Assembly: GCF_900188405.1 (NCBI RefSeq)
Contig: NZ_FZOF01000022.1
Location: 1 to 64,000 of the forward strand
Direction: 5' to 3'
Length of the DNA stretch: 64,000 nt
DNA from: Actinacidiphila glaucinigra
GTDB lineage: Bacteria; Actinomycetota; Actinomycetes; Streptomycetales; Streptomycetaceae
The stretch's first letter is position 1; each line of letters starts with the position of its first letter. The position numbers were made by a program, and so were the translations under genes. Positions 34,288 to 42,598 of this stretch are shown here, in pieces. The notes below the pieces were generated by a model. That model did no database searches and had not been told where the DNA came from. It saw only the letters and a program-made list of their open reading frames with translations.

Positions 34288-34937
34288 GTCGGCAACCCCT
34301 CCCGCGGCGCCACCGGTGCGGCCCGCTGTCGTACGTCGTCGAAGAAGGCGGCCAGTTCGGCGCGGGCGCCGGAACCGCCGTCGAAGCCCTGCCAGTTCAG
34401 ACGCAGCCGGCCCACCAGCTCGTAGGCCCGGTCGACCGGGAGGAGGTAGCACTCGCCGTCGCCGTCGCCCCCGTCGCGGTCCCGGCGGACCAGCAGCGCC
34501 TCCACGTCCGGACGCAGCGTGCCGGCCAGCGGCGAGTCGCCGAACACCGATTGCCAGGTGCCGGGGTCGACCTCGCTCTCGGTGGCGCCGGCGGGGCTCG
34601 GATAGAGCACCACGGGCCGGTCGAGCACCGAGTTGTGGAAGAAGAAGGCGACCGAGACGGGGATGCGCAGTCGCTGCCAGGCGGCCGCGTCGGGCACCGA
34701 GCCCGGGTCGCCGAGCACCCGGTCGGGCACGGCGGCGAAGCGGCCGCCGCCCGCACCGGGCCGCTCCAGGACCAGCGCGCACGGCACGCAGGCGCAGGCC
34801 AGCGCGCGTTTCCCGGCGTCGACCAGATGCCGGTGGGTGCCCGTCAGTTCCACCCCGCACAGCTCGCAGCGCTCGGGCATGGGCTGCCGGGGCGCCACGA
34901 AGCGGCGCAGTCCGGCCCCGGGGGCCCGCGGGCTCAT
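34284..34937 (-). CDS. DUF5947-like hydrogenase-cluster protein
   Basis: A 217-residue protein with an N-terminal treble-clef-like zinc or metal site: CELCGVELTGTHRH, then CACVPCALV. This is followed by an alpha/beta region with IPVSVAFFFHNS and AYELVGRLRLNWQGFDGG. The pattern matches DUF5947, a family I know only from hydrogenase clusters of this type. The ATG overlaps the NifU-like stop (ATGA), and its stop overlaps the next GTG. A metal- or cluster-handling role is plausible but unproven. Confidence 0.8.
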   Translation of the reverse strand: MSPRAPGAGLRRFVAPRQPMPERCELCGVELTGTHRHLVDAGKRALACACVPCALVLERPGAGGGRFAAVPDRVLGDPGSVPDAAAWQRLRIPVSVAFFFHNSVLDRPVVLYPSPAGATESEVDPGTWQSVFGDSPLAGTLRPDVEALLVRRDRDGGDGDGECYLLPVDRAYELVGRLRLNWQGFDGGSGARAELAAFFDDVRQRAAPVAPREGLPT

Positions 34938-35455
34938 GGCGCCCCCGGTGGGCGGTTGCCGATCTGGAGGAGCGCGGGCTCGCCCGCCGCCGGACCGGAG
35001 AGCGGCATCTCGACCACCGACACCTCCGGGGCGAAGCAGGACAGTGCCGCCTCGATGCGCTGCCGGGTGGCGTCCATGGTGCTGGGGCAGCCGCAGCCCC
35101 CGTCCTCGCGGGCGCTCAGGCGCAGTGTGCCGGTCTCGGGGTCGAAGTGCTCGACGCCCACCGTCGCACCGGCCCGGGCCGCCTCCACGGCGCGGCCGAC
35201 CCGGGTGAGGGTGTCCTCGGGGTGCAGGTCGTGGAGGGTCAGCAGACCCGCGACCATCTCGTCGGCCATCAGCACGGCGAGCGGGTCGGCCGAGCGGTTC
35301 TTCAGGAGCGTGACCGCGCGGTCCAGGCCCGCGCCGTAGAACTCCATGAGGGTGCGCACCAGTTCCTCGGCGGCACGCGCGGTCTCGCCGTCTCCGGAGG
35401 CCGCGAACGCGTCGAGGATCTCCTCGACGCGCCGCGCCGTCTGCTCCGCGCTCAT
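34934..35455 (-). CDS. NifU C-terminal-like Fe-S scaffold protein
   Basis: A 173-residue protein. The first 90 residues are helical (RRVEEILDAFAASGDGETAR). The last 85 resemble the NifU/Nfu scaffold domain, with the cysteine site GGCGCPST in place of the usual CxxC; only one glycine separates the cysteines, which is atypical. It follows the large-subunit gene with an ATGA overlap. Supplying 4Fe-4S clusters to the small subunit is the natural guess. Confidence 0.85.
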   Translation of the reverse strand: MSAEQTARRVEEILDAFAASGDGETARAAEELVRTLMEFYGAGLDRAVTLLKNRSADPLAVLMADEMVAGLLTLHDLHPEDTLTRVGRAVEAARAGATVGVEHFDPETGTLRLSAREDGGCGCPSTMDATRQRIEAALSCFAPEVSVVEMPLSGPAAGEPALLQIGNRPPGAP

Positions 35456-37236
35456 CCGGCCATACCGCTCAGACCGGTGGGCACGTGGAGTTTCTCCACG
35501 GTGCGCCCGCCGCCGACGTACATGTGGACGCCGCACGGCAGACACGGGTCGAAGCTGCGCACGGCCCGCATGATGTCGATGCCCTTGAAGTTCTCCGGGG
35601 AGTTCTCCTCGAAGATCGGGGTGTTCTGCACCGCGTCCTCGTACGGGCCCGGGGTGCCGTAGGTGTCGCGCACGCTGGCGTTCCACGGGGTCGGCGGGTA
35701 GGGGTGGTAGTTGGCGATCTTGCCGTCGCGGATGACCATGTGGTGCGAGAGCACGCCGCGCACCGCCTCCGTGAAGCCCACGCCGATGCTCTCGTCCGGG
35801 ACCTCGAACTTCTCCCACGTCTGGGTGCGGCCCGCGCGGACCTCGTCGAGCGCCTTCTCGCAGAAGTACAGGGCGCAGGCGGCGGAGTAGGCCTGGAAGT
35901 AGGTGCGGGCCCGGTTGCGCTCCAGGGCGTTGCTCCACTGCGGGATCTTCCACTCGAAGGTGGTCTCCGGCTTGGTGAGCGTCTTGGGAAGGTTGATCAC
36001 CACGCTGTGCCCGGTGGCCTTCACGTAGCCCATGTCGACGAGGCCGTTGAGCGCGGTGGACCACAGCCGGGCGAGCGGGCCGCCGCCGGTGTCCAGGGCC
36101 AGGTGGTCCTTGCCGTCGAACCAGCGCGGGGACATCACCCAGCTGTACTTGTCGTCGAAGTCGCGCTTCTGGGGCGCGGGGATGGTGTGCTGGTTCCACG
36201 GGTGGCGCGGGTCGACCGGGTTGCCGAGCGGGTCGTGGGTGACGAACTGCTGCTGGCCCTCCCAGTCCTGGTAGTAGGAGCTGCCCAGCAGGATGCGGAT
36301 GCCCAGGTTGATCTGCGTGAGGTCGTTGGTGACCAGCTTCCCGTCCACCACGATGCCGGGGGAGACGAACATCTTCCGTCCCCAGTCGGTCATGTTGGCG
36401 TACGTGAAGTCGCAGTGGTCCGGGTCGTTGAGGGCGCCCCAGCAGCCGAGCATGATGCGGCGGCGGCCGACCTCCTCGTAGCCGGGCATGGCCTCGTAGA
36501 AGAAGTCGAAGAGGTCGTCGTGGAGCGGCACGACGCGCTTCATGAACTCCACGTACCGCATCAGCCGGGTGAGGTAGTCGGTGAACAGCTGCACCGACGC
36601 GATGGTGCCGACGCCGCCCGCGTAGAGGGTGGAGGGGTGGACGTGCCGGCCCTCCATCAGGCAGAACATCTCGCGGGTGTAGCGGCTGACCTGCAGCGCC
36701 TCGCGGTAGAACTCGCCCTCGAGCGGGTTGAGGGAGCGCATGATGTCGCCGATGGTGCGGTAGCCGTGCTCGGAGGCGTGCGGGGACTCGGTGCGGTCGG
36801 CCTGCTCCATGACGCCCGGGTTGGTCTCGCGGACCATCTTCTCGCAGTAGTCGACCCCGACCAGGTTCTCCTGGAAGATGTTGTGGTCGAACATGTACTC
36901 CGCGGACTCGCCGAGGTTGATGATCCACTCGCCGAGGTGCGGCGGCTTCACCCCGTACGCCATGTTCTGCGTGTAGACCGAGCAGGTGGCGTGGTTGTCG
37001 CCGCAGATGCCGCAGATCCGGCTGGTGATGAAGTGCGCGTCGCGGGGATCCTTGCCGCGCATGAAGACGCTGTAGCCGCGGAAGACCGACGAGGTGCTGT
37101 AGCACTCCGCGACGCGCTTCTGCTTGAAGTCGATCTTCGTGTGGATGCCGAGGCTGCCCACGATCCGGGTGATCGGATCCCAGGACATCTCCATCAGGCC
37201 ACTGCCGTCTCCGGCCGTCTTCGTCTTCGGAGCCAT
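35452..37236 (-). CDS. hhyL: [NiFe]-hydrogenase large subunit, group 1h (formerly group 5)
   Basis: A 594-residue catalytic subunit. The L1 nickel-ligand motif RICGICGDNHATC lies near residue 74 and L2 DPCLPCGVH near residue 565, so all four Ni cysteines are present. After the L2 histidine come 23 residues to be removed by the maturation protease. Actinobacterial high-affinity hydrogenases of this group oxidise atmospheric H2 under full aeration, mainly during sporulation. It is cytoplasmic with no Tat signal of its own. It lies 66 nt after the small-subunit gene and overlaps the nifU-like gene. Confidence 0.96.
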   Translation of the reverse strand: MAPKTKTAGDGSGLMEMSWDPITRIVGSLGIHTKIDFKQKRVAECYSTSSVFRGYSVFMRGKDPRDAHFITSRICGICGDNHATCSVYTQNMAYGVKPPHLGEWIINLGESAEYMFDHNIFQENLVGVDYCEKMVRETNPGVMEQADRTESPHASEHGYRTIGDIMRSLNPLEGEFYREALQVSRYTREMFCLMEGRHVHPSTLYAGGVGTIASVQLFTDYLTRLMRYVEFMKRVVPLHDDLFDFFYEAMPGYEEVGRRRIMLGCWGALNDPDHCDFTYANMTDWGRKMFVSPGIVVDGKLVTNDLTQINLGIRILLGSSYYQDWEGQQQFVTHDPLGNPVDPRHPWNQHTIPAPQKRDFDDKYSWVMSPRWFDGKDHLALDTGGGPLARLWSTALNGLVDMGYVKATGHSVVINLPKTLTKPETTFEWKIPQWSNALERNRARTYFQAYSAACALYFCEKALDEVRAGRTQTWEKFEVPDESIGVGFTEAVRGVLSHHMVIRDGKIANYHPYPPTPWNASVRDTYGTPGPYEDAVQNTPIFEENSPENFKGIDIMRAVRSFDPCLPCGVHMYVGGGRTVEKLHVPTGLSGMAG

Positions 37237-37302
37237 GGTGTGTGCGTGCCCTTCGTCAAACGGGGGAGGTGGGTGGTCAGTGGCCGGCTCGGTGCCGGGA
37301 GG

Positions 37303-38388
37303 TCACCAGGGCGCCTTGTAGCCGGTGGTGAGCTTCCGGCCGGTGTGACGCCACTTGGGCTCCTTGTCCACGGTCCTTGCCGTGATGGAGCGCAGCCGCC
37401 GGATCGCCGCGCCGTACGCGCCGCTGGCGGTGCTCGACAGCCGCGCGCCGGGCGGCTCGTCCATGAACGGCATGAACATGTCCGGGAAGCCGGGCATGGT
37501 GCAGGCGATGCAGATGCCACCGACGTTGGGGCAGCCGCCGATGCCGTCCATCCAGCCGCGCTTGGGGACGTTGCACTTCACGACCGGGCCCCAGCAGCCG
37601 ATCTTGACCAGGCACTGCGGCGAGTCGTAGCGGTCGGCGAACTGGCCCTGCTCGTAGTAGCCCGCGCGGTCGCAGCCCTCGTGCACGGTCGCGCCGAACA
37701 GCCACGCCGGGCGCAGCTTGTCGTCCAGCGGGATCATCGGCGCGGAGCCGGCCGCCTGGTAGAGCAGGTACGTGAGGGTCTCGGCGAAGTTGTCGGGCTG
37801 GATCGGGCAGCCGGGCACGCAGACGATCGGGATGCCCGCCTTCGACTTCCACTCCCAGCCCAGGTAGTCCGGCACGCCCATGGCCCCGGTCGGGTTGCCC
37901 TCCATGGCGTGGATGCCGCCGTAGGTGGCACACGTGCCGATGGCGACCACGGCCAGGGCCTTGGGCGCGAGACGGTCGATCCACTCGCTGGTGGTGATCG
38001 GCTGGCCCGTCTCGGGGTTGTCGCCGAAGCCGCACCAGTAGCCCTCGGCCTTGATCGCCTCGTTGGGGATGGACCCCTCGACGACCAGGACGAACGGCTC
38101 GATCTCACCGCGTTCGGCCTTGAAGAACCACTCGATGAACGTGTCGGCGCCCCCGACCGGACCGCATTCGAAGTCGATCAGCGGCCAGTGCACCTGGATC
38201 TCGGGGAGGCCGGGAAGGCCGCCCAGGACGATCTCCTCGATGCTGGGCAAGGTCGCGGCGGTCAGCGACACCGAGTCTCCGTCGCAACTCAGCCCCGCGT
38301 TGATCCAGAGAATGTGGATCGGGGCTTGCTCGTCCCCGGCTGCCGGGGTCCGTGCGGCGTCGTTCTGGGTCGAAGCAGTCGCATCCAT
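37303..38388 (-). CDS. hhyS: [NiFe]-hydrogenase small subunit, group 1h (formerly group 5)
   Basis: A 361-residue electron-transfer subunit with three Fe-S clusters. It lacks an N-terminal Tat signal, so the enzyme matures in the cytoplasm. The proximal-cluster region reads NAGLSCDGDSV, fitting the three-Cys, one-Asp ligation described for this oxygen-insensitive group. Further cluster ligands are in GTCATYGG, CVPGCPIQP, HEGCDR, KIGCWGPVVKCN, GGCPNVGGICIACTMP. The ATG at 38388 has GGAGG 7 nt upstream. It is the first gene of the structural operon, with inverted repeats in the promoter. Confidence 0.96.
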   Translation of the reverse strand: MDATASTQNDAARTPAAGDEQAPIHILWINAGLSCDGDSVSLTAATLPSIEEIVLGGLPGLPEIQVHWPLIDFECGPVGGADTFIEWFFKAERGEIEPFVLVVEGSIPNEAIKAEGYWCGFGDNPETGQPITTSEWIDRLAPKALAVVAIGTCATYGGIHAMEGNPTGAMGVPDYLGWEWKSKAGIPIVCVPGCPIQPDNFAETLTYLLYQAAGSAPMIPLDDKLRPAWLFGATVHEGCDRAGYYEQGQFADRYDSPQCLVKIGCWGPVVKCNVPKRGWMDGIGGCPNVGGICIACTMPGFPDMFMPFMDEPPGARLSSTASGAYGAAIRRLRSITARTVDKEPKWRHTGRKLTTGYKAPW

Positions 38389-38414
38389 CGGGATGCCTCC
38401 TCATCGAGCGACAA

Positions 38415-38447
38415 ATGCCACATAAAGGCATCTATCCCCCTTGATAG
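38415..38447. promoter_or_regulatory. Paired inverted repeats in the hydrogenase promoter
   Basis: Upstream of the small subunit, ATGCCACATAAAGGCAT (38415-38431) contains the inverted arms ATGCC and GGCAT. It is followed at once by CTATC-N6-GATAG (38432-38447). Both are in the AT-richer stretch 27-59 nt before the ATG, where promoter and operator elements are expected. Confidence 0.5.
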
Positions 38448-38560
38448 CGAGTGGCTCGCCGGAAGGGGACGTCGAAGGGGGCCAATACGGTGACCGCCCC
38501 GCGATGCGCGGCGCCGACCCCCGAGCGGTGGCCACGGGTGCGGGGCGCGGCCTGCCGTGT

Positions 38561-38584
38561 GCGGCAGCGGCCGGCCGCTGCCGC
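38561..38584. terminator. 24-bp perfect palindrome in the hypX-hydrogenase gap
   Basis: GCGGCAGCGGCC is followed directly by its exact complement, with no loop. It sits in the 368-nt gap between hypX (ending at 38757) and the small subunit. The rest of that gap holds only the hydrogenase promoter and no supportable gene. It could terminate hypX transcription. Confidence 0.5.
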
Positions 38585-38756
38585 CGGGCGGCGCGCGCCG
38601 CGGGGCGGTCGTCGTCGTGTCGGTGGCCGCGACCGTGTCCCGAGTCGGGGCGGCGTTCTCCGGGATCCTGCGCGCCGGTGCGTGGGCTCCGGGGGCGCTT
38701 CCGGCTGGGCGCCGTCGCCGGCTCCGGGCTCCGGGCCTCCGCGCCGGGGCGCGTTC

Positions 38757-40469
38757 TCAGGGGCAGGAGGCCGCCGGGGCTTCCCGCAGGTGCGAAGGGG
38801 TCCCGGCCGGGGCGCGGCGGTGCACGAAGGCCGAGCGGAGGGCGTGATAGGAGGATCGGGGGTCGAAGAAGGCCTCCCGCATGCGGGCCAGCTCCTCGGC
38901 GCGGTACGACGCCAGGGTGCGCCGCGCCTCGCGGCGCTCGGCCTCCGCCTTCTTCGCGGCGATCCTGGGTTGCGTCCCGGCCGTGCGGGCCAGCCGGGCC
39001 GCGAGACGGGCGACGTCGGCGCCGAACTCCTGCGGGCCGCACATCAGCAGCCGGTCCACCAGCCCGATCCGCAGGGCGGCGGCCGCGCCGACCGGCAGGG
39101 CCTGACGTGTCAGCCGCGCGGCCATGGCGGGGCCGACCCGACGGGGCAGGGTGTACGTCCAGTACTCGGAGCCGTACAGGCCCATCAGGCGGTAGTGCGG
39201 GTTGAGCACCGCTCCCTGGCGGCACCAGACCTCGTCGGCGGCGAGGGCGAGCATCACGCCGCCGGCGCCCGCGTTGCCGCCGAGCGCGGCCACCACCAGA
39301 CGGTCGGTGGTGGTCAGCACCGCCTCGACCAGGTCGTCGATGGCGGTGATGTTCGCCCAGGACTCGGCGCCCGGGTCGGCGGCGGCCTCGATGGCCTTGA
39401 GGTCGATGCCGTTGGAGAAGACGTCGCGGGCGCCGCCCAGCACCAGCACCGAGGTGGGCCGCGTGCGGGCGTGGCGGTAGGCCGCCAGGAGCCGGCGGCA
39501 GTCGGCGGCGGACATGGCGCCGCCCGGGAAGGAGAACGACAGGACGCCCGCCGCGCCGTCCTCGCGGTAGCGGATGTCGGCCCAGGTGTCCCGGGCGCCG
39601 GCGAGTTCCGGGGGCAGCGGGTCCTCCGGCAGCGGTGGAAGGAGGGCGCCCAGCGCGGTGACGGCGGGCAGCGCGAAGGTGGGCGGGTCGCCCGGGGCGG
39701 GACGGGGCCGCAGCCGGGGGAGCCACACGGCGCCGTCGCGGGTGGCCCGGCACACCGCGCCCGCCCGGGTGGCCAGCAGCCTCCCCGGCTCACCGCGCAG
39801 CCGGTCCTCGGGGTGGCCGCCGTGCAGGAACCAGCGGGCGCCGAGGAGCTCGTCCAGGACGCCGGGCCGGGAGTCGGCGGCGCGCAGCTTGCGCAGCACG
39901 GTCGCGGTCGGGTCGGCGGCCCAGTCGATGCGCCGCTCGTCCTGGCGGAGTGCCGGGCGGACGCGGACGGCCGCCGCGAGGGCCGGGTCGCTCTGCCGCC
40001 GGGGGGCGTACGCGCCCGAGGCGAACCGGTCGACGGCCAGCAGGACGGCCTCCATCGCCGCGTCGGAGACCTCTCCCCGGTACAGGTCGCTCTTGCCGAC
40101 CGGCGGCACCTCGCAGTCCACCGAGGCCCAGACCGGGCCCGCGTCCATCTCCTCCTCGGCCTGCAGGACCGTCACCCCCCAGGCGGTGACGCCCTCCTGC
40201 ACCGCACGGTCCAGGGAGGCGGGGCCCCGGTCGCCGGGTGGGCCGGGGTGCACGATCAGACAGGTGCGGGCGGTCCGGACGTCCGCGGGGATCGCCGCCG
40301 TGAGCATAGGCGCGACGACGAGTTCCGGCTCGTGGCGGACGACCGCCGCCCGCATGGCGTCGCCGTCCGGTGTCACCTCGACGGCGACGGTGTGGCCCAG
40401 CTCGCCGAGTTCCGCGTACACGCGCTGCGTCAGGCTGTTGAACGCCGACGCCATGAGCAGGATGTGCAT
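38757..40469 (-). CDS. hypX: Hydrogenase maturation protein HypX (HoxX)
   Basis: A 570-residue two-domain protein. The N-terminal half (1-270) is a formyltransferase-like domain (VVAPMLTAAIP, TCLIVHPGPPGDRGPASLD, VTVLQAEEEMDAGPVW). The C-terminal half (300-540) is a crotonase fold (GGARDVFSNGIDLKAIE, ALGGNAGAGGVMLALAADEVW, NPHYRLMGLYGSEYW). HypX takes a formyl group from formyl-tetrahydrofolate and releases CO for the NiFe site under aerobic conditions. The ATG has GGGAG 5 nt upstream. It is the only maturation gene placed upstream of the structural genes, probably with its own promoter. Confidence 0.93.
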   Translation of the reverse strand: MHILLMASAFNSLTQRVYAELGELGHTVAVEVTPDGDAMRAAVVRHEPELVVAPMLTAAIPADVRTARTCLIVHPGPPGDRGPASLDRAVQEGVTAWGVTVLQAEEEMDAGPVWASVDCEVPPVGKSDLYRGEVSDAAMEAVLLAVDRFASGAYAPRRQSDPALAAAVRVRPALRQDERRIDWAADPTATVLRKLRAADSRPGVLDELLGARWFLHGGHPEDRLRGEPGRLLATRAGAVCRATRDGAVWLPRLRPRPAPGDPPTFALPAVTALGALLPPLPEDPLPPELAGARDTWADIRYREDGAAGVLSFSFPGGAMSAADCRRLLAAYRHARTRPTSVLVLGGARDVFSNGIDLKAIEAAADPGAESWANITAIDDLVEAVLTTTDRLVVAALGGNAGAGGVMLALAADEVWCRQGAVLNPHYRLMGLYGSEYWTYTLPRRVGPAMAARLTRQALPVGAAAALRIGLVDRLLMCGPQEFGADVARLAARLARTAGTQPRIAAKKAEAERREARRTLASYRAEELARMREAFFDPRSSYHALRSAFVHRRAPAGTPSHLREAPAASCP

Positions 40470-40645
40470 GACGATCTCCCGGGCCGCCCGGCACGATCGG
40501 GGAGGGGAGCACCGGCCCCGGCCTTCAGCGATGATGCCCGCCCCGCGGGTGCCCGCGGGTGCGGCCCGGCCGCCGGTTCACCCGATCGCCACCGGCCCGG
40601 CCGCCTGAGGTGGCGCGGCGGCGCGATCCCGGACCGTCCCATGTA

Positions 40646-40701
40646 TTGACGCGAACGCATCAACTCGATAGGTCTACACCAGATGCATTTGGTACAGACC
40701 A
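40646..40701 (+). promoter_or_regulatory. Chitinase promoter with two DasR-like (dre) sites
   Basis: TTGACG (40646-40651), a 17-nt spacer and TAGGTC (40669-40674) form a typical Streptomyces promoter. AGGTCTACACCA (40670-40681) overlaps the -10, and TGGTACAGACCA (40690-40701) follows 20 bp on. Each matches the TGGTCTAGACCA core of the GntR/DasR operator at 10 of 12 positions. Confidence 0.7.
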
Positions 40702-40730
40702 ACTGCGCGTTCCCCCCACGGGAGGCCCGG

Positions 40731-42299
40731 ATGCGAAGAACTCTGGCCCTGGTCACCGCGCTCGTCGGAGCGCTCGTCCTGCTCCTCGCCCCGCCCGCCG
40801 CAGCGGCCGCCCCGAGCGCGGCCTTCGTCAAGACGGCCACCTGGGACACCGGATACCAGGGGCAGTACACGATCACCAACGGCGGCACCACCACCCTCAG
40901 CGGCTGGACCGTCGAGTTCGACCTGCCGTCGGGGACGAGCGTCGGCTCGTACTGGGACACCCTGATGACCCAGAGCGGCAGCCACTACACCTTCAAGAAC
41001 CGCGAGTACAACGGCACGCTGGCGCCCGGTGCGACCGCCGCCTTCGGCTGGGTCTCCTCGGGCACCGGCGCACCCGCGAACTGCAAGCTCAACGGCGGGT
41101 CCTGCACCGGCTCCGGCGGCGGACCGGACACCACCGCGCCCAGCGTCCCCGGCGGGGTGACCGTCGGCTCGGCCACCTCCTCCTCCCTCACCGTCCGCTG
41201 GACGGCGTCCACCGACAACTCCGGCAGCGTCGCGGGCTACGAGGTCTCCCGGGACGGCGGCGCCCCCGTCGCCGTGACCGGCACCTCGTACACCGCCACC
41301 GGGCTGCAGGCGAGCACCGGCTACTCCTTCCGCGTCCGCGCCAAGGACGCGGCGGGCAACACCTCCGCGTACAGCGGCGCGGTCGGCGGGACGACCACCT
41401 CCGGCGGCACCAACCCGCCCCCGGGCGGGGTGCGCACCGCGCCGTACGTCGACATGGGCGCCTGGCCGACGCCCAGCCTGACCACGCTGTCCTCGGCGAG
41501 CGGCCTGAAGAGCTTCACCATGGCCTTCATCACCGCCTCGTCATGCAAGGCGATGTGGTTCAACGCCTACGACCCGCGCGACGGCTGGAACAAGGACCAG
41601 ATCGACGCGATCCGCGCGGCCGGCGGTGACGTCAAGATCTCCTTCGGCGGCGCCACCGGCATCGAACTCGCCCAGGCCTGCGGCTCGGTCGACGCGCTGT
41701 ACAACGAGTACAACGCGGTGGTCAACGCCTACGGCCTGACCTACGCCGACTTCGACATCGAGGGCGCCGCCACCGCCGACCCGGCGTCCGTCGCCCGCCG
41801 CTCCCAGGCGCTGGCCCGCCTCCAGCAGGCCCACCCCGGGCTGCGGATCTCCCTCACCCTGCCCGTCCTCCCGGAGGGGCTCACGGCGGACGGACTGGGC
41901 GTCGTGCGCTCGGCCCGGGACGCCGGGGTGAACCTCGACGTCGTCAACATCATGGCGATGGACTACTACCGCAGCGCCGACTACGGCGACGCGGCGATCC
42001 AGGCGGCGAACAGCACCTTCGCCCAGCTCAAGTCCCTCTACCCCGGCAAGTCCGACGCCCAGGTCTGGGCGATGGTGGGCGTCACGCCGATGCTCGGGCA
42101 GAACGACGACGGCCGGATCTACGACCAGGCCGACGCCCGCCAGTTGGTGGGCTTCGCCCAGGGCAAGCACCTCGGCATGCTCGCCTTCTGGGAGACGACC
42201 CGGGACCGCAACGCCTGCACCGGCGCGCTCTACATGTGCACCAACATCCCGCAGTCGCCCTACGAGTTCTCGCGGATCTTCGCGGGCTACACCGGATAG
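40731..42299 (+). CDS. Secreted chitinase: CBM2-FnIII-GH18
   Basis: A 522-residue exported enzyme that hydrolyses chitin. A Sec signal peptide (MRRTLALVTALVGALVLLLA) is followed by a CBM2-like carbohydrate-binding module (residues about 30-125: WDTGYQGQYTITNGGTTTLSGW in part). Next come a Gly/Pro linker, a fibronectin III domain (about 135-220), and a GH18 barrel (about 233-522). The catalytic motif is present as YADFDIEGA, the DxxDxDxE pattern ending in the acid glutamate. The ATG follows GGAGG. The promoter bears dre-like sites, predicting induction by chitin-derived amino sugars. Confidence 0.94.
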   Translation: MRRTLALVTALVGALVLLLAPPAAAAAPSAAFVKTATWDTGYQGQYTITNGGTTTLSGWTVEFDLPSGTSVGSYWDTLMTQSGSHYTFKNREYNGTLAPGATAAFGWVSSGTGAPANCKLNGGSCTGSGGGPDTTAPSVPGGVTVGSATSSSLTVRWTASTDNSGSVAGYEVSRDGGAPVAVTGTSYTATGLQASTGYSFRVRAKDAAGNTSAYSGAVGGTTTSGGTNPPPGGVRTAPYVDMGAWPTPSLTTLSSASGLKSFTMAFITASSCKAMWFNAYDPRDGWNKDQIDAIRAAGGDVKISFGGATGIELAQACGSVDALYNEYNAVVNAYGLTYADFDIEGAATADPASVARRSQALARLQQAHPGLRISLTLPVLPEGLTADGLGVVRSARDAGVNLDVVNIMAMDYYRSADYGDAAIQAANSTFAQLKSLYPGKSDAQVWAMVGVTPMLGQNDDGRIYDQADARQLVGFAQGKHLGMLAFWETTRDRNACTGALYMCTNIPQSPYEFSRIFAGYTG

Positions 42300-42322
42300 C
42301 ACCTCCAGGGCACCGTCCCCAC

Positions 42323-42356
42323 GGGCCGTCGTCGTGTGCGAACACGGCGGCGGCCC
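42323..42356 (+). terminator. Chitinase terminator
   Basis: GGGCCGTCGTCGTGT and ACACGGCGGCGGCCC pair over 15 bp, with two G-U pairs in RNA, around a GCGA tetraloop. It lies 24 nt after the chitinase stop. Confidence 0.75.
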
Positions 42357-42393
42357 GCTGCTTTCCGGCCGATGTGGAGACGGTGTCGTCGAT

Positions 42394-42413
42394 CCGTGAA
42401 GGCGCTTTCACGG
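42394..42413. promoter_or_regulatory. LacI-type operator-like palindrome upstream of the SSI gene
   Basis: CCGTGAAGGCGCTTTCACGG has perfect 7-bp arms and contains TGAAGGCGCTTTCA. That is one base from the symmetric TGAAAGCGCTTTCA typical of LacI-family sugar repressors. It lies about 190 nt upstream of the SSI start. The rest of the gap 42357-42598 shows no gene. Confidence 0.5.
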
Positions 42414-42598
42414 AGGCCCGGGTTCCACTGAGTCCATTCACCCGGAGGCCCAGCCCACCGCAAGTGCGACACAACGGATAGTACACACTGTGAACAATCG
42501 GTGACCGAAAGTCGCGGAGCGATGTGACGGGCGGGTGCTCGATGCACAAGACTCCTCGACGTCCGATATCCGGATCGAGTGCCGAAGGAGTGTTCGCT

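Noticed and set aside
35485..38493. 1002-codon plus-strand frame opposite the hydrogenase subunits
   Set aside because: Antisense shadow of the two structural genes; the minus-strand frames contain every catalytic motif.
38441..38756. Small plus-strand gene in the hypX-hydrogenase gap
   Set aside because: Frames there lack ribosome sites and run on as shadows into hypX.
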